This document shows positions 8,582 through 16,533 of a DNA stretch of 64,000 nt, in pieces. Origin of the DNA: Devosia sp. ZB163 (lineage in GTDB: Bacteria > Pseudomonadota > Alphaproteobacteria > Rhizobiales > Devosiaceae); NCBI RefSeq assembly GCF_028613635.1, contig NZ_JAQRMY010000002.1, positions 1 to 64,000 of the forward strand. The letters are read 5' to 3'. The translations under genes were made by a program, and so were the position numbers. Position 1 is the first letter of the stretch. The number at the start of each line of letters is the position of its first letter. The notes below the pieces were generated by a model. It worked only from the letters and a program-made list of their open reading frames with translations, was not told the DNA's origin and ran no database searches.

Positions 8582-9586
8582 TTGGACGCCAACCCAATAC
8601 TCATCGAGCAGACGCGCGGCAACTTTGTCGAGAACCGGCACCGCGCCGCCTTCGTGATCGCCGACGCCAACGGCACCATCATCGCCTCGGCGGGAGACAT
8701 TGCCCGTCCGGTGTTTCCCCGCTCGGCCATCAAGTCGATGCAGGCGCTGGCCATGGTGTCATCGGGCGCCATCGAGCGCTTCGCCATCTCCGACGAGGAA
8801 CTGGCATTGGCCTGCGCCTCGCACCACGGCGAGGATGTGCATGTGCTCGGCGTGACCAACTTCCTCGCCCATGTCGGGCTCGGGCCGGACGATCTCGAAT
8901 GCGGTGCGCACCAGCCATCCAACGCCCGCGCCCGCGAGGCGCTGCGGCGTGAGGGGCGCGAGCCGAGCCAGCTTCACAACAACTGCTCGGGCAAGCACTC
9001 CGGCATGCTGTCTGTGGCGCGGGCGCTGGGGGTGGATACCCACGGCTATGTCGGCCGCGAGCACCCCGTGCAGGTTGCCGTCCGGCGCGCCATCGAGACC
9101 GTGGTCGGCGAAACGCTCAGCGAGGACCGCTGCGGCACCGACGGCTGCTCGATTCCGACCTGGGCAGCACCGCTCAGCGCCTTCGCCCGCGGCTTTGCCC
9201 GCATGTCGACTGGGGACGGGCTTCCGGAGGATATGGCGGCCGCTGCGCACAGGGTCTTCGATGCTGCCACGTCGCATCCATTGCTGGTCGCCGGGACCGG
9301 GCACCTCGATACACTGGTGATGGAGGCCTTCGGTGGCCGCGTCATGCAGAAGGGCGGGGCCGAAGGCGTGCAGTGCGGCGCCATTCGCGATCGCGGCTGG
9401 GGCTATGCCCTCAAGATCGACGACGGCAACATGCTGGCGAGCCAGACCCTCGTTGCCAACCTGCTCCTGCGCTACGCCGAGCCGGACGACGCCCAGCGCG
9501 CTGTGCTCGACAGGTTCTCCCGGCAGATTATCAAGAATGTCCGCGGCTTCGAGGTCGGCGAGATGCGCCTCGCCGGAGCGCTGTAG
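8582..9586 (+). CDS. ansA: Type II L-asparaginase, rhizobial (AnsA/ReAV) class
   Basis: Hydrolyses L-asparagine to aspartate and ammonia. The 334-residue protein belongs to the asparaginase family known from Rhizobium etli, unrelated to the Escherichia coli enzymes. Family residues are in place: the Ser/Lys pair in PRSAIKSMQ, CASHHGEDVH, the Cys/Lys segment NNCSGKHSGM and RCGTDGCSIPTW. A TTG at 8582 was chosen because the protein then begins just before the conserved NPILIEQTRGNF, and because the upstream ATG codons lie inside a terminator hairpin. The ribosome site is weak, so the start is uncertain. No signal peptide. Confidence 0.85.
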   Translation: MDANPILIEQTRGNFVENRHRAAFVIADANGTIIASAGDIARPVFPRSAIKSMQALAMVSSGAIERFAISDEELALACASHHGEDVHVLGVTNFLAHVGLGPDDLECGAHQPSNARAREALRREGREPSQLHNNCSGKHSGMLSVARALGVDTHGYVGREHPVQVAVRRAIETVVGETLSEDRCGTDGCSIPTWAAPLSAFARGFARMSTGDGLPEDMAAAAHRVFDAATSHPLLVAGTGHLDTLVMEAFGGRVMQKGGAEGVQCGAIRDRGWGYALKIDDGNMLASQTLVANLLLRYAEPDDAQRAVLDRFSRQIIKNVRGFEVGEMRLAGAL

Positions 9587-9667
9587 TTCCTTGAGGCGGA
9601 ACGGCGGGGCGTTGACCCTCCCGGCACCGAGTTCCTAGGCTCCCCCGATCACGCTGGGGAGCCACAC

Positions 9668-11137
9668 ATGCGCCTGTTCATCGCTACGCTCGGGACCGAG
9701 ACGAACACCTTCGCTTCGTTCCCGACGGGGATCGACGACTTCAAGTCCTGCATGTGGAACGAGGGGCAGATCGAGACGCTGCCGGCGTCACCATGGTCGG
9801 CACCCGCCCAGATCTGGCTGAAGCGCGGCCAGGAACTGGGATGGGACGTGGTGCAGAGCCTTTTCGCCTTTGCCAACCCTGCCGGTCCGACGGTCAAAGA
9901 GGACTACGAGGCGATGCGCGATCGCATCCTCGCCGACCTGGCGGCAGCGGGCGAGGTGGATGCGGTCCTGCTCTATCTCCACGGCGCGATGGTTGCGTAC
10001 GGCTATGACGATTGCGAGGGCGACCTCGTGAGCCGGATCCGGGCCCAGGTGGGGGATCGGACCAGGATCGGCGTCGAGCTCGACCTGCATGGCCATGTCG
10101 ACGACACGCTGGTCGATGCCTCCGACCTCATCGTCATCTACAAGACCTATCCGCATATCGACCACGCCGAGCGCGCCGAAGACCTGTTCGACCTGATGCG
10201 CCGCCTGCTGGCCGGCGAGATCGACCCGAAGATGGCGCTGTTCGACTGCCGGACGATGGGCCTGTTCCCCACCACGATGGAGGGGCCGATGATCGAGTTC
10301 TCGTCCGCAATCATCGAGGCCGAGGGCAAGGACGGCATCCTCTCGCTGTCGCTGAACCACGGCTTCCCATGGGCGGACGTGCCGCTGGCCGGGGCAAAGA
10401 TGCTCGCAGTTGCCGACGGCGACCAGGCGATAGCCGACGCCGCCGCCGAGAAGTACGGTAAGTGGTTCTACGGCATCCGCCGTGAGGCGACGCTTCCGTT
10501 CACCCCCTTTGCCGAGGCGATGGCGGAGGCCAGGATCAAGGGCGACAAGCCGCTGCTCATCGCCGACACCGCCGACCAGATCGGCAGCGGTGCGCCCGGC
10601 GACACGACCCATGTGCTGAAAGCCTTCATCGACGCAGGGATTCGGAACGCCGCCGTGGCGCCGCTGTGGGATCCGATGGCTGTCGGGATTTGCTTCCAGG
10701 TCGGCGTCGGCGCGAAGCTGCAGCTGAGAATCGGCGGCAAGTTCGAGCCCTACTCGGGGCCGCCGCTCGATGCCGAGGCGGAGGTGCTGTTCCTCAAGCG
10801 CAACGCCTACCAGGACCACCTACCCGGCGAGCGCATCGACATCGGCGATGTTGCGGTGGTGCGTGTCGAGGGCATCGAGGTGCTGCTGACCACGCTGAGA
10901 ACGAACCTCTTCTCGCTCAGCCTCTTGACGCATCACGGCATCAGCTTCGACGACAAGCAGGTGGTCTCGATCAAGAACCTCTACAAGCACAAGGACCTGT
11001 TCGTTACGAACACGCGCAAGCAATTATTCGTCGCAACACCCGGAACCAGCAATCCTGACTGGTCGCAACTGCCGTTCAAGCGCCTGCCGCGGCCGATCTG
11101 GCCATTGGACGAGGATCCGCTGGGGCTGGAGGGGTAG
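9668..11137 (+). CDS. M81-family metallopeptidase (MlrC-like)
   Basis: A cytoplasmic protein of 489 residues related to MlrC, which degrades linearised microcystin peptides. Most genomic members act on unknown substrates, often beside ABC transporters. Putative metal-site segments are ELDLHGHVDD and KTYPHIDHAERA. The C-terminal domain carries DTADQIGSGAPGDTTH. The ATG at 9668 follows GGGGAGCC. It sits 81 bases after the asparaginase gene on the same strand, so the two may be transcribed together; both would act on amide or peptide nitrogen. That link is an inference. Confidence 0.85.
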   Translation: MRLFIATLGTETNTFASFPTGIDDFKSCMWNEGQIETLPASPWSAPAQIWLKRGQELGWDVVQSLFAFANPAGPTVKEDYEAMRDRILADLAAAGEVDAVLLYLHGAMVAYGYDDCEGDLVSRIRAQVGDRTRIGVELDLHGHVDDTLVDASDLIVIYKTYPHIDHAERAEDLFDLMRRLLAGEIDPKMALFDCRTMGLFPTTMEGPMIEFSSAIIEAEGKDGILSLSLNHGFPWADVPLAGAKMLAVADGDQAIADAAAEKYGKWFYGIRREATLPFTPFAEAMAEARIKGDKPLLIADTADQIGSGAPGDTTHVLKAFIDAGIRNAAVAPLWDPMAVGICFQVGVGAKLQLRIGGKFEPYSGPPLDAEAEVLFLKRNAYQDHLPGERIDIGDVAVVRVEGIEVLLTTLRTNLFSLSLLTHHGISFDDKQVVSIKNLYKHKDLFVTNTRKQLFVATPGTSNPDWSQLPFKRLPRPIWPLDEDPLGLEG

Positions 11138-11150
11138 GGGTCAGAAGCGA

Positions 11151-11345
11151 TTACAGGTGCATAGAGCTGCCGGCGTCCTTGAGGATGCCGTTGGCGGTGT
11201 GGCGCTTCATCAGATTGCGAGGGACGATAAGCAGGCGCCCCTGATCGTTGGTCCACTTCTCGTGCGAACCCTTCGCATTTCCCGCATGACGAAACCCCAG
11301 GCGACGCAGTTCCTTGGTCACGGTCGTGTAGTAGCCAACGACCAC
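11151..11345 (-). CDS. hicA: HicA-type toxin (mRNA interferase)
   Basis: A 64-residue protein of the HicA double-stranded-RNA-binding fold. The family core is visible as LRRLGFRHAGNAKGSHEKW, with the His of GSHEKW expected to be catalytic, and the close LIVPRNLMKRHTANGILKDAG. The GTG start at 11345 directly follows the TAA of the antitoxin gene, so translation is probably coupled. HicA proteins cleave mRNA when not bound by their antitoxin. Confidence 0.8.
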   Translation of the reverse strand: MVVGYYTTVTKELRRLGFRHAGNAKGSHEKWTNDQGRLLIVPRNLMKRHTANGILKDAGSSMHL

Positions 11346-11594
11346 TTAGCTGGCTTTCGCCAGAGGCTTCTCGAAGACAATCGCGGGAACCAGATCGCGC
11401 AGGGGGCGATTGGCGAGATCCGAGGCTGACAGGTGGTTGGCAACGATCAACTCGGGCGCAACGTCCATGACGACGGCCTCGAACTCAGCCATGGTCGCTG
11501 CCTCGACATGCAGCCCGATGATGTCGCTCTCGGCGTAGAACAGGTTGTCTTCTGCGTCCCACACCGCTTTGACGTGAAATGTTCGGTTTGCCAT
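11346..11594 (-). CDS. HicB-like antitoxin, DUF1902 family
   Basis: An 82-residue protein with the RNase-H-like partial fold of HicB/DUF1902 (FHVKAVWDAEDNLFYAESD, then GLHVEAATMAEFEAVV and APELIVANH). It lacks an obvious DNA-binding tail, so autoregulation may need another region or partner. It precedes the toxin gene, the reverse of the classical hicA-hicB order but common for DUF1902 pairs. The ATG at 11594 follows GGGGACTG. The pair is convergent with the metallopeptidase gene. Confidence 0.78.
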   Translation of the reverse strand: MANRTFHVKAVWDAEDNLFYAESDIIGLHVEAATMAEFEAVVMDVAPELIVANHLSASDLANRPLRDLVPAIVFEKPLAKAS

Positions 11595-11648
11595 GTCAGT
11601 CCCCTGTTGCGCCCAAACATAAGGTCTGTGGCGGCCGGAAGCCAGTGA

Positions 11649-12980
11649 TCAGCTGACGCTGTTGGCCCCGAGGGTTACGTGCGGGTAGCGCGCGGCGTCG
11701 CGGATGAGGTCGTCGCTGAGCACGCGGTCCCAGGCCATGCCGGCGATGGCATGCTCGGAGGGCTTGGCGATGACGTTGCCCGTAATGGTGACGTTGCCGA
11801 CCGGCGGGTTGTCGACGACGCTGACGCCGATGCCGATGCGCGTGCCGGTGAGCACGTTGTCGGCGATGGCGACGTTCTGCAGGAACGGACCGTTGCCGGC
11901 GAGGATGCCGAAGCCGGGGACATTGTCGACCGTATTTCCGGAGACGTTCGTGTCGGCCTCGACATAGATGCCAACCGGGCGCGTGTCGGGGTTGACCTTG
12001 GAACGTTCGAAGATGTTCCGCACGACGTTGCCCGAGCAGACCGCGAGTCGGCCCTTGCTGTCGAGATTGGTGATCGAGATGCCGGCCGCCGCGCCGTCGA
12101 TGACGTTGTTGGCGATGACCGAGCCCGTGAAGGCGAACTCGGAGAAGATCGCCACCTCTCCCGAATTGCGGCAGACGTTGCCGGTGACGGCGACATTGTT
12201 GGTCGAGTTGAGGCGAACAGCCGTGAAGGCGCAATCGGCGATCTGGTTGTTGGCGACGATCACGTCGTTGCAGCGGAAAACGTTGATGCCGTTGCCGTTC
12301 TGCCCGTTGCCACCGTTGGACGTGCCGATGCCGGTGATCGTGTTGCTCGAGACGATCGACCCGTCATGCCGGTTCTGGCTGCCCCAGATCAGGATGCCGC
12401 CATTGCCGCACTTGGTGATGCTGTTGAACCCGATGTTCAGGCCGCGGCTGTCGATCGAGAGGATCGCTGCGAGTGCGTGACCGGTGAAGTCGCAGTCCTC
12501 GATATTGGCCGCTGCGTCGCGCACGACGAGACCGTTGGCCGCGCCGCCCACGAAGGTGCAGTTCGTGATCGCGACATGGTCGCTCGCCTCGACTTCGACG
12601 AGGCCCCGGTCCGCGCCGGAAGGGCCGCCGTTACCCCGCGTGAAGGTAAGGCCGCTTATGTCGACCCGGGCGCTTCCCGCAATTCGAAGGATCGGCGCGT
12701 CGCCGACGGCGGCGAGGATGGTGCTGCCGGCAATGCCCTCGACAGCGATGTTCCCCGGCACCTGCAGGTTCTGCACGTAGTACGTGCCCGGAGGCAGGAA
12801 CAGCCGTCGCCCCTCGCCGGCGGCGCGAAGCAGCGCTTCCTGCAGCGGCCCGCTCTGGTCGTCGAGGCTGTTCGTGGAGAGGTTGAGGCTCGCGGGGTCC
12901 AGCGACTGGGCGAGCGCGGTCCCGGCCAGCGGCAGCGCGGCAAGGGTCGCAAGGATGTGTCGGCGGCTCGGATGACGCAT
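11649..12980 (-). CDS. Tat-exported repetitive beta-helix protein (TIGR03808-like)
   Basis: A 443-residue protein whose N-terminus has a twin-arginine signal (PSRRHILATLAALPLAGTALA). After it comes a pectate-lyase-like start (GPLQEALLRAAGEGRRLFLPPGTYYV) and then many right-handed beta-helix turns built around repeats such as VTGNVCRNSG, VIANNVIDG and VSGNTVDNV. The ATG at 12980 was chosen because it places the Tat motif at the N-terminus. The role is unknown; the architecture suggests a periplasmic polysaccharide-binding or polysaccharide-cleaving protein. Confidence 0.82.
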   Translation of the reverse strand: MRHPSRRHILATLAALPLAGTALAQSLDPASLNLSTNSLDDQSGPLQEALLRAAGEGRRLFLPPGTYYVQNLQVPGNIAVEGIAGSTILAAVGDAPILRIAGSARVDISGLTFTRGNGGPSGADRGLVEVEASDHVAITNCTFVGGAANGLVVRDAAANIEDCDFTGHALAAILSIDSRGLNIGFNSITKCGNGGILIWGSQNRHDGSIVSSNTITGIGTSNGGNGQNGNGINVFRCNDVIVANNQIADCAFTAVRLNSTNNVAVTGNVCRNSGEVAIFSEFAFTGSVIANNVIDGAAAGISITNLDSKGRLAVCSGNVVRNIFERSKVNPDTRPVGIYVEADTNVSGNTVDNVPGFGILAGNGPFLQNVAIADNVLTGTRIGIGVSVVDNPPVGNVTITGNVIAKPSEHAIAGMAWDRVLSDDLIRDAARYPHVTLGANSVS

Positions 12981-13128
12981 GGCGCCGCGAGTGTAGAGAA
13001 ATGGTGCCCAATGGGAAATGGCGACTGCGGCACCATCGCCGGACGTCCACAACCTGCTTTCATTTGGCACCCCCTCGCGTGGAAGCTATAGAGATCGCAT
13101 CCGGCGTACCGAATCCTCGTGAGGTGTC

Positions 13129-14625
13129 ATGCTCCTTCCCGACAAGATCTATCTCGGCAACAGCACCCGCCCGGAGTACCTGGCGCTCAAGTTCGGCAAC
13201 CGCCACGGGCTGGTCACCGGCGCGACGGGCACGGGCAAGACGGTGACGCTTCAGACGCTGGCGGAAGGCTTCTCGGCGGCGGGCGTGCCGGTGTTCGCAG
13301 CCGACATCAAGGGCGACCTTTCTGGCATCGCCGCCATGGGCAAGATGCTCGACTGGCAGGTCAAGCGTGCCGAGGAGATCGGCTTCACCGACTACCGGGC
13401 GGACAAGTTTCCAACCATCTTCTGGGACCTGTTCGGGCGGCAGGGCCATCCCGTGCGGACCACTATCTCGGAGATGGGGCCGCTGCTCCTGAGCCGCATC
13501 CTCGACCTCAACGACACCCAGGAGGGCGTGCTCAACATCGCCTTCAAGTTCGCCGACGACAACGGCCTGCTGCTGCTGGACCTCAAGGACCTGCGCGCGC
13601 TGCTGGTGGAGATCGCCAACAACGCCAAGGATATCTCGGTGCAGTACGGCAACGTCGCCTCGGCGACGGTTGGCGCGGTGCAGCGTTCGCTGCTGGTGCT
13701 CGAGCAGCAGGGCGGCGACCAGTTCTTCGGCGAGCGGGCGCTCGATATCCGCGACCTGATGCGGACGACCGTCGACGGCAAGGGCTTCGTCTCGGTGCTG
13801 GCCGCCGACGAGCTGATGCGCTCGCCGCGGCTCTACGCGACGTTTCTGCTCTGGCTGCTGTCGGAGCTGTTCGAGGTACTGCCCGAGGTGGGCGATCCGG
13901 ATCGGCCCAAGCTCGTCTTCTTCTTCGACGAGGCGCACCTGCTGTTCGACGATGCGCCCAAGGCGCTGATCGACAAGGTCGAGCAGGTGGTCAAGCTCGT
14001 GCGCTCCAAGGGCGTGGGCGTCTATTTCGTCACGCAGAACCCGGCCGATATTCCCGACAGCGTGCTGGCCCAACTCTCCAACCGCGTGCAGCACGCGCTC
14101 CGGGCCTATACGCCCAAGGAACAGAAGGCGGTGCGGATGGCGGCGGAGTCCTTCCGGCCCAACCCCGACTTCTCGACCGAGGAGGTCATCACCCAGCTCG
14201 GCATCGGCGAGGCGCTGGTCTCGGTGCTCGAGGAGAAGGGCGTGCCCTCGATCGTCGGGCGGACGCTGATCCGGCCGCCATCGGGGCAGGTGGGGCCGAT
14301 CCTTCCCGAGGAGCGCCGCAGCCTCATGGCCAATTCGCCGGTCGCCGGCGTCTACGACACGATGGTCGATCGCGATTCCGCCTTCGAGGTGCTGACCAAG
14401 AAGGCCGCGGAGCGCCAGGCGGCGGAAGCAGCCCAGAAGCAGGCCGAACTCGAAGCCAAGGAGGCGGCCGCGCGAGCCAAGGCCGAGCGCGCCGCCCAGC
14501 CGCGCCGCTCGACCCGGCAGGACCCGGTAGAAGCCGCTGTCACCTCGTTCAGTCGCAGCATGGCCTCCGGCCTCGGTCGGGCGCTGGTCCGCGGCATCCT
14601 TGGCGGCCTCACCCGTGGCCGGTAG
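13129..14625 (+). CDS. HerA-like/DUF853 ATPase (YjgR family)
   Basis: A 498-residue P-loop ATPase of the HerA-FtsK group. Walker A is GATGTGKTVTLQ, Walker B is KLVFFFDEAHLLF, and a sensor-like region reads VYFVTQNPADIPD. The last 80 residues form a charged Ala/Glu/Lys-rich helix (KAAERQAAEAAQKQAELEAK), probably coiled coil. YjgR-type proteins are widespread single-gene ATPases of unknown function. There is no NurA-type nuclease nearby, so a DNA end-processing role as in archaea is not supported. Confidence 0.85.
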   Translation: MLLPDKIYLGNSTRPEYLALKFGNRHGLVTGATGTGKTVTLQTLAEGFSAAGVPVFAADIKGDLSGIAAMGKMLDWQVKRAEEIGFTDYRADKFPTIFWDLFGRQGHPVRTTISEMGPLLLSRILDLNDTQEGVLNIAFKFADDNGLLLLDLKDLRALLVEIANNAKDISVQYGNVASATVGAVQRSLLVLEQQGGDQFFGERALDIRDLMRTTVDGKGFVSVLAADELMRSPRLYATFLLWLLSELFEVLPEVGDPDRPKLVFFFDEAHLLFDDAPKALIDKVEQVVKLVRSKGVGVYFVTQNPADIPDSVLAQLSNRVQHALRAYTPKEQKAVRMAAESFRPNPDFSTEEVITQLGIGEALVSVLEEKGVPSIVGRTLIRPPSGQVGPILPEERRSLMANSPVAGVYDTMVDRDSAFEVLTKKAAERQAAEAAQKQAELEAKEAAARAKAERAAQPRRSTRQDPVEAAVTSFSRSMASGLGRALVRGILGGLTRGR

Positions 14626-14626
14626 C

Positions 14627-15181
14627 GTGGCAACGGCCATCCCGGCACTGGCAGTCTTCGCGTCGGACAAGGGCCCGGGTGATGCCGAGCGCGGCTCGAT
14701 CATGGCCCAGGCGGGGACGATCCTTGCCCGTCATGGGGTCCGGATCATCTGCCTCGCGGACGAGACGCTGGACGCCATCCCGCTGATCACGAGCGCGCGC
14801 GCGGCCGGCGGCGAAGTTCTGATCGTTGCCGATGCCGGCTTTCAGGCGCCGGCCGCGCTGAGCGAGGTGCCGGTGGAGCGGATCGACGATCCGGAGGAGC
14901 GCATACGCCGTGTCGGCGAACTGGCTCAGGCCTTCGTGGGGTTGCCCGGATCGCTGGCTTCAGCGGCCGCGCTCTATCGTACCTGGGTGCGGACCGGGGC
15001 AGGGGCGAGCGGCAAGCCGGTCGTGCTGCTGAACCACCACCGCGCCTTCGAGGCGATGCGTGGCATGGTGACGGATGTGCTGAGCCACTCGGTCGATCAC
15101 TCGGACCGGATCGTGGTGTTCACCGACAGCGTGGACGACCTGTGGAACAAGGTCGCCTGGGCGCTGAACGTCGCGAGTTAG
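14627..15181 (+). CDS. LOG-like Rossmann-fold protein with a degenerate active-site motif
   Basis: A 184-residue protein whose layout follows LOG/TIGR00730 nucleotide phosphoribohydrolases: LAVFASDKGPGD, a helix, ARHGVRIICLAD, GGEVLIVADAG, and GKPVVLLNHHRAF in the place of kPvvllN. The family signature PGGxGTxxE is replaced by LPGSLASAAAL, so the catalytic Glu and phosphate-binding glycines appear to be missing. A GTG start at 14627, two bases after the stop of the ATPase gene, fits the first strand; a TTG at 14600 is also possible. It is probably co-expressed with the upstream ATPase. Function unknown. Confidence 0.6.
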   Translation: MATAIPALAVFASDKGPGDAERGSIMAQAGTILARHGVRIICLADETLDAIPLITSARAAGGEVLIVADAGFQAPAALSEVPVERIDDPEERIRRVGELAQAFVGLPGSLASAAALYRTWVRTGAGASGKPVVLLNHHRAFEAMRGMVTDVLSHSVDHSDRIVVFTDSVDDLWNKVAWALNVAS

Positions 15182-15190
15182 CCACTCGGC

Positions 15191-15691
15191 TCAGTGTGTC
15201 GTCGGCAAGGGCCGTTCGCGCGTCCAGAGCGGGATGACGTTTCCGTACTGCGAGAAATCGGGACGTGGGCGACCTTCGTCGCGGTCGCCGCGTGCAGTCG
15301 GGCCGCGGCGGGCGAGGCGTGAACGCACGCGCTCGACGAGGTAGCGCGGCGACATCGGCTTGACGATCACTTCGTCGATGCCGGAGGCGATGCAGAGGTT
15401 CTTGGTCTCGGGCGAGACCTCGCTGGCGAGCGCAATCACCTGGTACTCGCGGAAGGGAATGGCGCTGTCGGCGCGCAGGTCGCGTGTCACGAGGTCGGCG
15501 CGGGCCGAAGCGCTGTCGAAATCGGTGACGACGATATCGACCGGTGCCAGCCGCATGTAGGTGACGAGCGCGAGCTCCGAGTCGAACGGGCGCACGCGGT
15601 AGCTCGGGACGGAAGCCAGCACCATGCTGAGGATCGAGCTCAGCGCCGGGTTGGCGACGAGGACGGCAATCGTGCGAGACAGTTCGGCCAC
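15191..15691 (-). CDS. Atypical response-regulator receiver protein
   Basis: A 166-residue protein with one receiver domain and a short Arg/Pro-rich tail, no output domain. The likely phosphorylation site is Asp57 in IVVTDFD and the conserved Lys is in VIVKPMSP. The acidic pair that normally binds Mg2+ after strand 1 is replaced by Ala-Asn (VLVANP), so phosphorylation may be weak or absent. The GTG at 15691 was preferred over a TTG at 15730 because GGGAGAGAG lies just upstream. A palindromic site with CtrA-like spacing precedes it. Confidence 0.75.
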   Translation of the reverse strand: MAELSRTIAVLVANPALSSILSMVLASVPSYRVRPFDSELALVTYMRLAPVDIVVTDFDSASARADLVTRDLRADSAIPFREYQVIALASEVSPETKNLCIASGIDEVIVKPMSPRYLVERVRSRLARRGPTARGDRDEGRPRPDFSQYGNVIPLWTRERPLPTTH

Positions 15692-15718
15692 GGGCTCTCT
15701 CCCGCGCTTCTGCGCGTT

Positions 15719-15740
15719 ATGGTTAACCAATTGTTACCAT
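15719..15740 (-). promoter_or_regulatory. Palindromic site with CtrA-like spacing
   Basis: The sequence ATGGTTAACCAATTG followed by TTACCAT is a near-perfect palindrome and contains TTAA-N7-TTAC, one base from the CtrA consensus TTAA-N7-TTAA. It lies 28 bases upstream of the response-regulator start. The identification as an operator is an inference. Confidence 0.35.
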
Positions 15741-15771
15741 CGCGCGCTGCGCCGGGGAAGCGGGGCACAAA

Positions 15772-15798
15772 GAAAAAGGCCCGCCGGAGCGGGCCTTG
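15772..15798 (-). terminator. Rho-independent terminator after sodB
   Basis: Read on the minus strand, a 7-base stem (GGCCCGC / GCGGGCC) with a TCCG loop is followed by TTTTTCTTT. It begins 24 bases after the sodB stop. Confidence 0.85.
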
Positions 15799-15821
15799 AT
15801 GTCTCGATGGGCGAACTGCGC

Positions 15822-16430
15822 TCAGCGGGCTTCGTCGAACAGGAACTCGACGTGCTCCCAGTTGACCAGGTTGTCGAACCAGGCCTCGAGGTACTTCGGG
15901 CGCGCGTTGCGGTAGTCGATGTAGTAGGAGTGCTCCCACACGTCGACGCCGAGCAGCGGCTTGGCATTGCCGTGGACCAGCGGCGACTCGCCATTGGCGG
16001 TCTTGGTCACCTGGAGCTTGCCGTCTTTGAGGCTCAGCCACGCCCAGCCCGAACCGAACTGGGTGGTGCCGGCATTGATGAAATCGGCGCGGAACTTGTC
16101 GAAGCCGCCGAGGTCGGAATCGATCGCCTTGATCAGCGCCGCCGGGACCTTGGAGGCACCGCCGCCGCCATTGGGCTTCATCCAGTTCCAGAAATGCACG
16201 TGGTTGTAGTGCTGGCCCAGGTTGTTGAAGAGCGCCGGATCCTTGCCGAACACCTCCTTCACCGCGTCCTCCAGCTCGAGCACTTCGAGACCCTTGCCCT
16301 CGGCAAGCTTGTTGCCGTTGGTGACATAGGCCTGATGGTGCTTGTCGTGGTGGAATTCGAGCGTCTCGGCGCTCATGTACGGCCCGAGGGCATCATAGGC
16401 GTAGGGCAGGGGTGGGAGTTCGTAAGCCAT
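15822..16430 (-). CDS. sodB: Fe/Mn superoxide dismutase
   Basis: Converts superoxide to oxygen and hydrogen peroxide. The 202-residue protein has the expected metal-ligand segments: LEFHHDKHHQAYV, the second His in LGQHYNHVHFW, and the DVWEHSYYIDYRN box holding the last Asp and His. FGSGWAWL is also conserved. No signal peptide, so cytoplasmic. The ATG at 16430 has a strong GGAGG upstream; an earlier in-frame start at 16454 is unlikely. Iron versus manganese cannot be decided with confidence. Single gene with its own terminator. Confidence 0.95.
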   Translation of the reverse strand: MAYELPPLPYAYDALGPYMSAETLEFHHDKHHQAYVTNGNKLAEGKGLEVLELEDAVKEVFGKDPALFNNLGQHYNHVHFWNWMKPNGGGGASKVPAALIKAIDSDLGGFDKFRADFINAGTTQFGSGWAWLSLKDGKLQVTKTANGESPLVHGNAKPLLGVDVWEHSYYIDYRNARPKYLEAWFDNLVNWEHVEFLFDEAR

Positions 16431-16533
16431 TCTGGAAGCCTCCTTGTAGGACAAGTAGTTAGGACTGTGGCCGCTGGGCTGGCACCGATATAGGCCCTTT
16501 GCCTTTGCTCAACAATTCCTGCTTTCAGACCAT

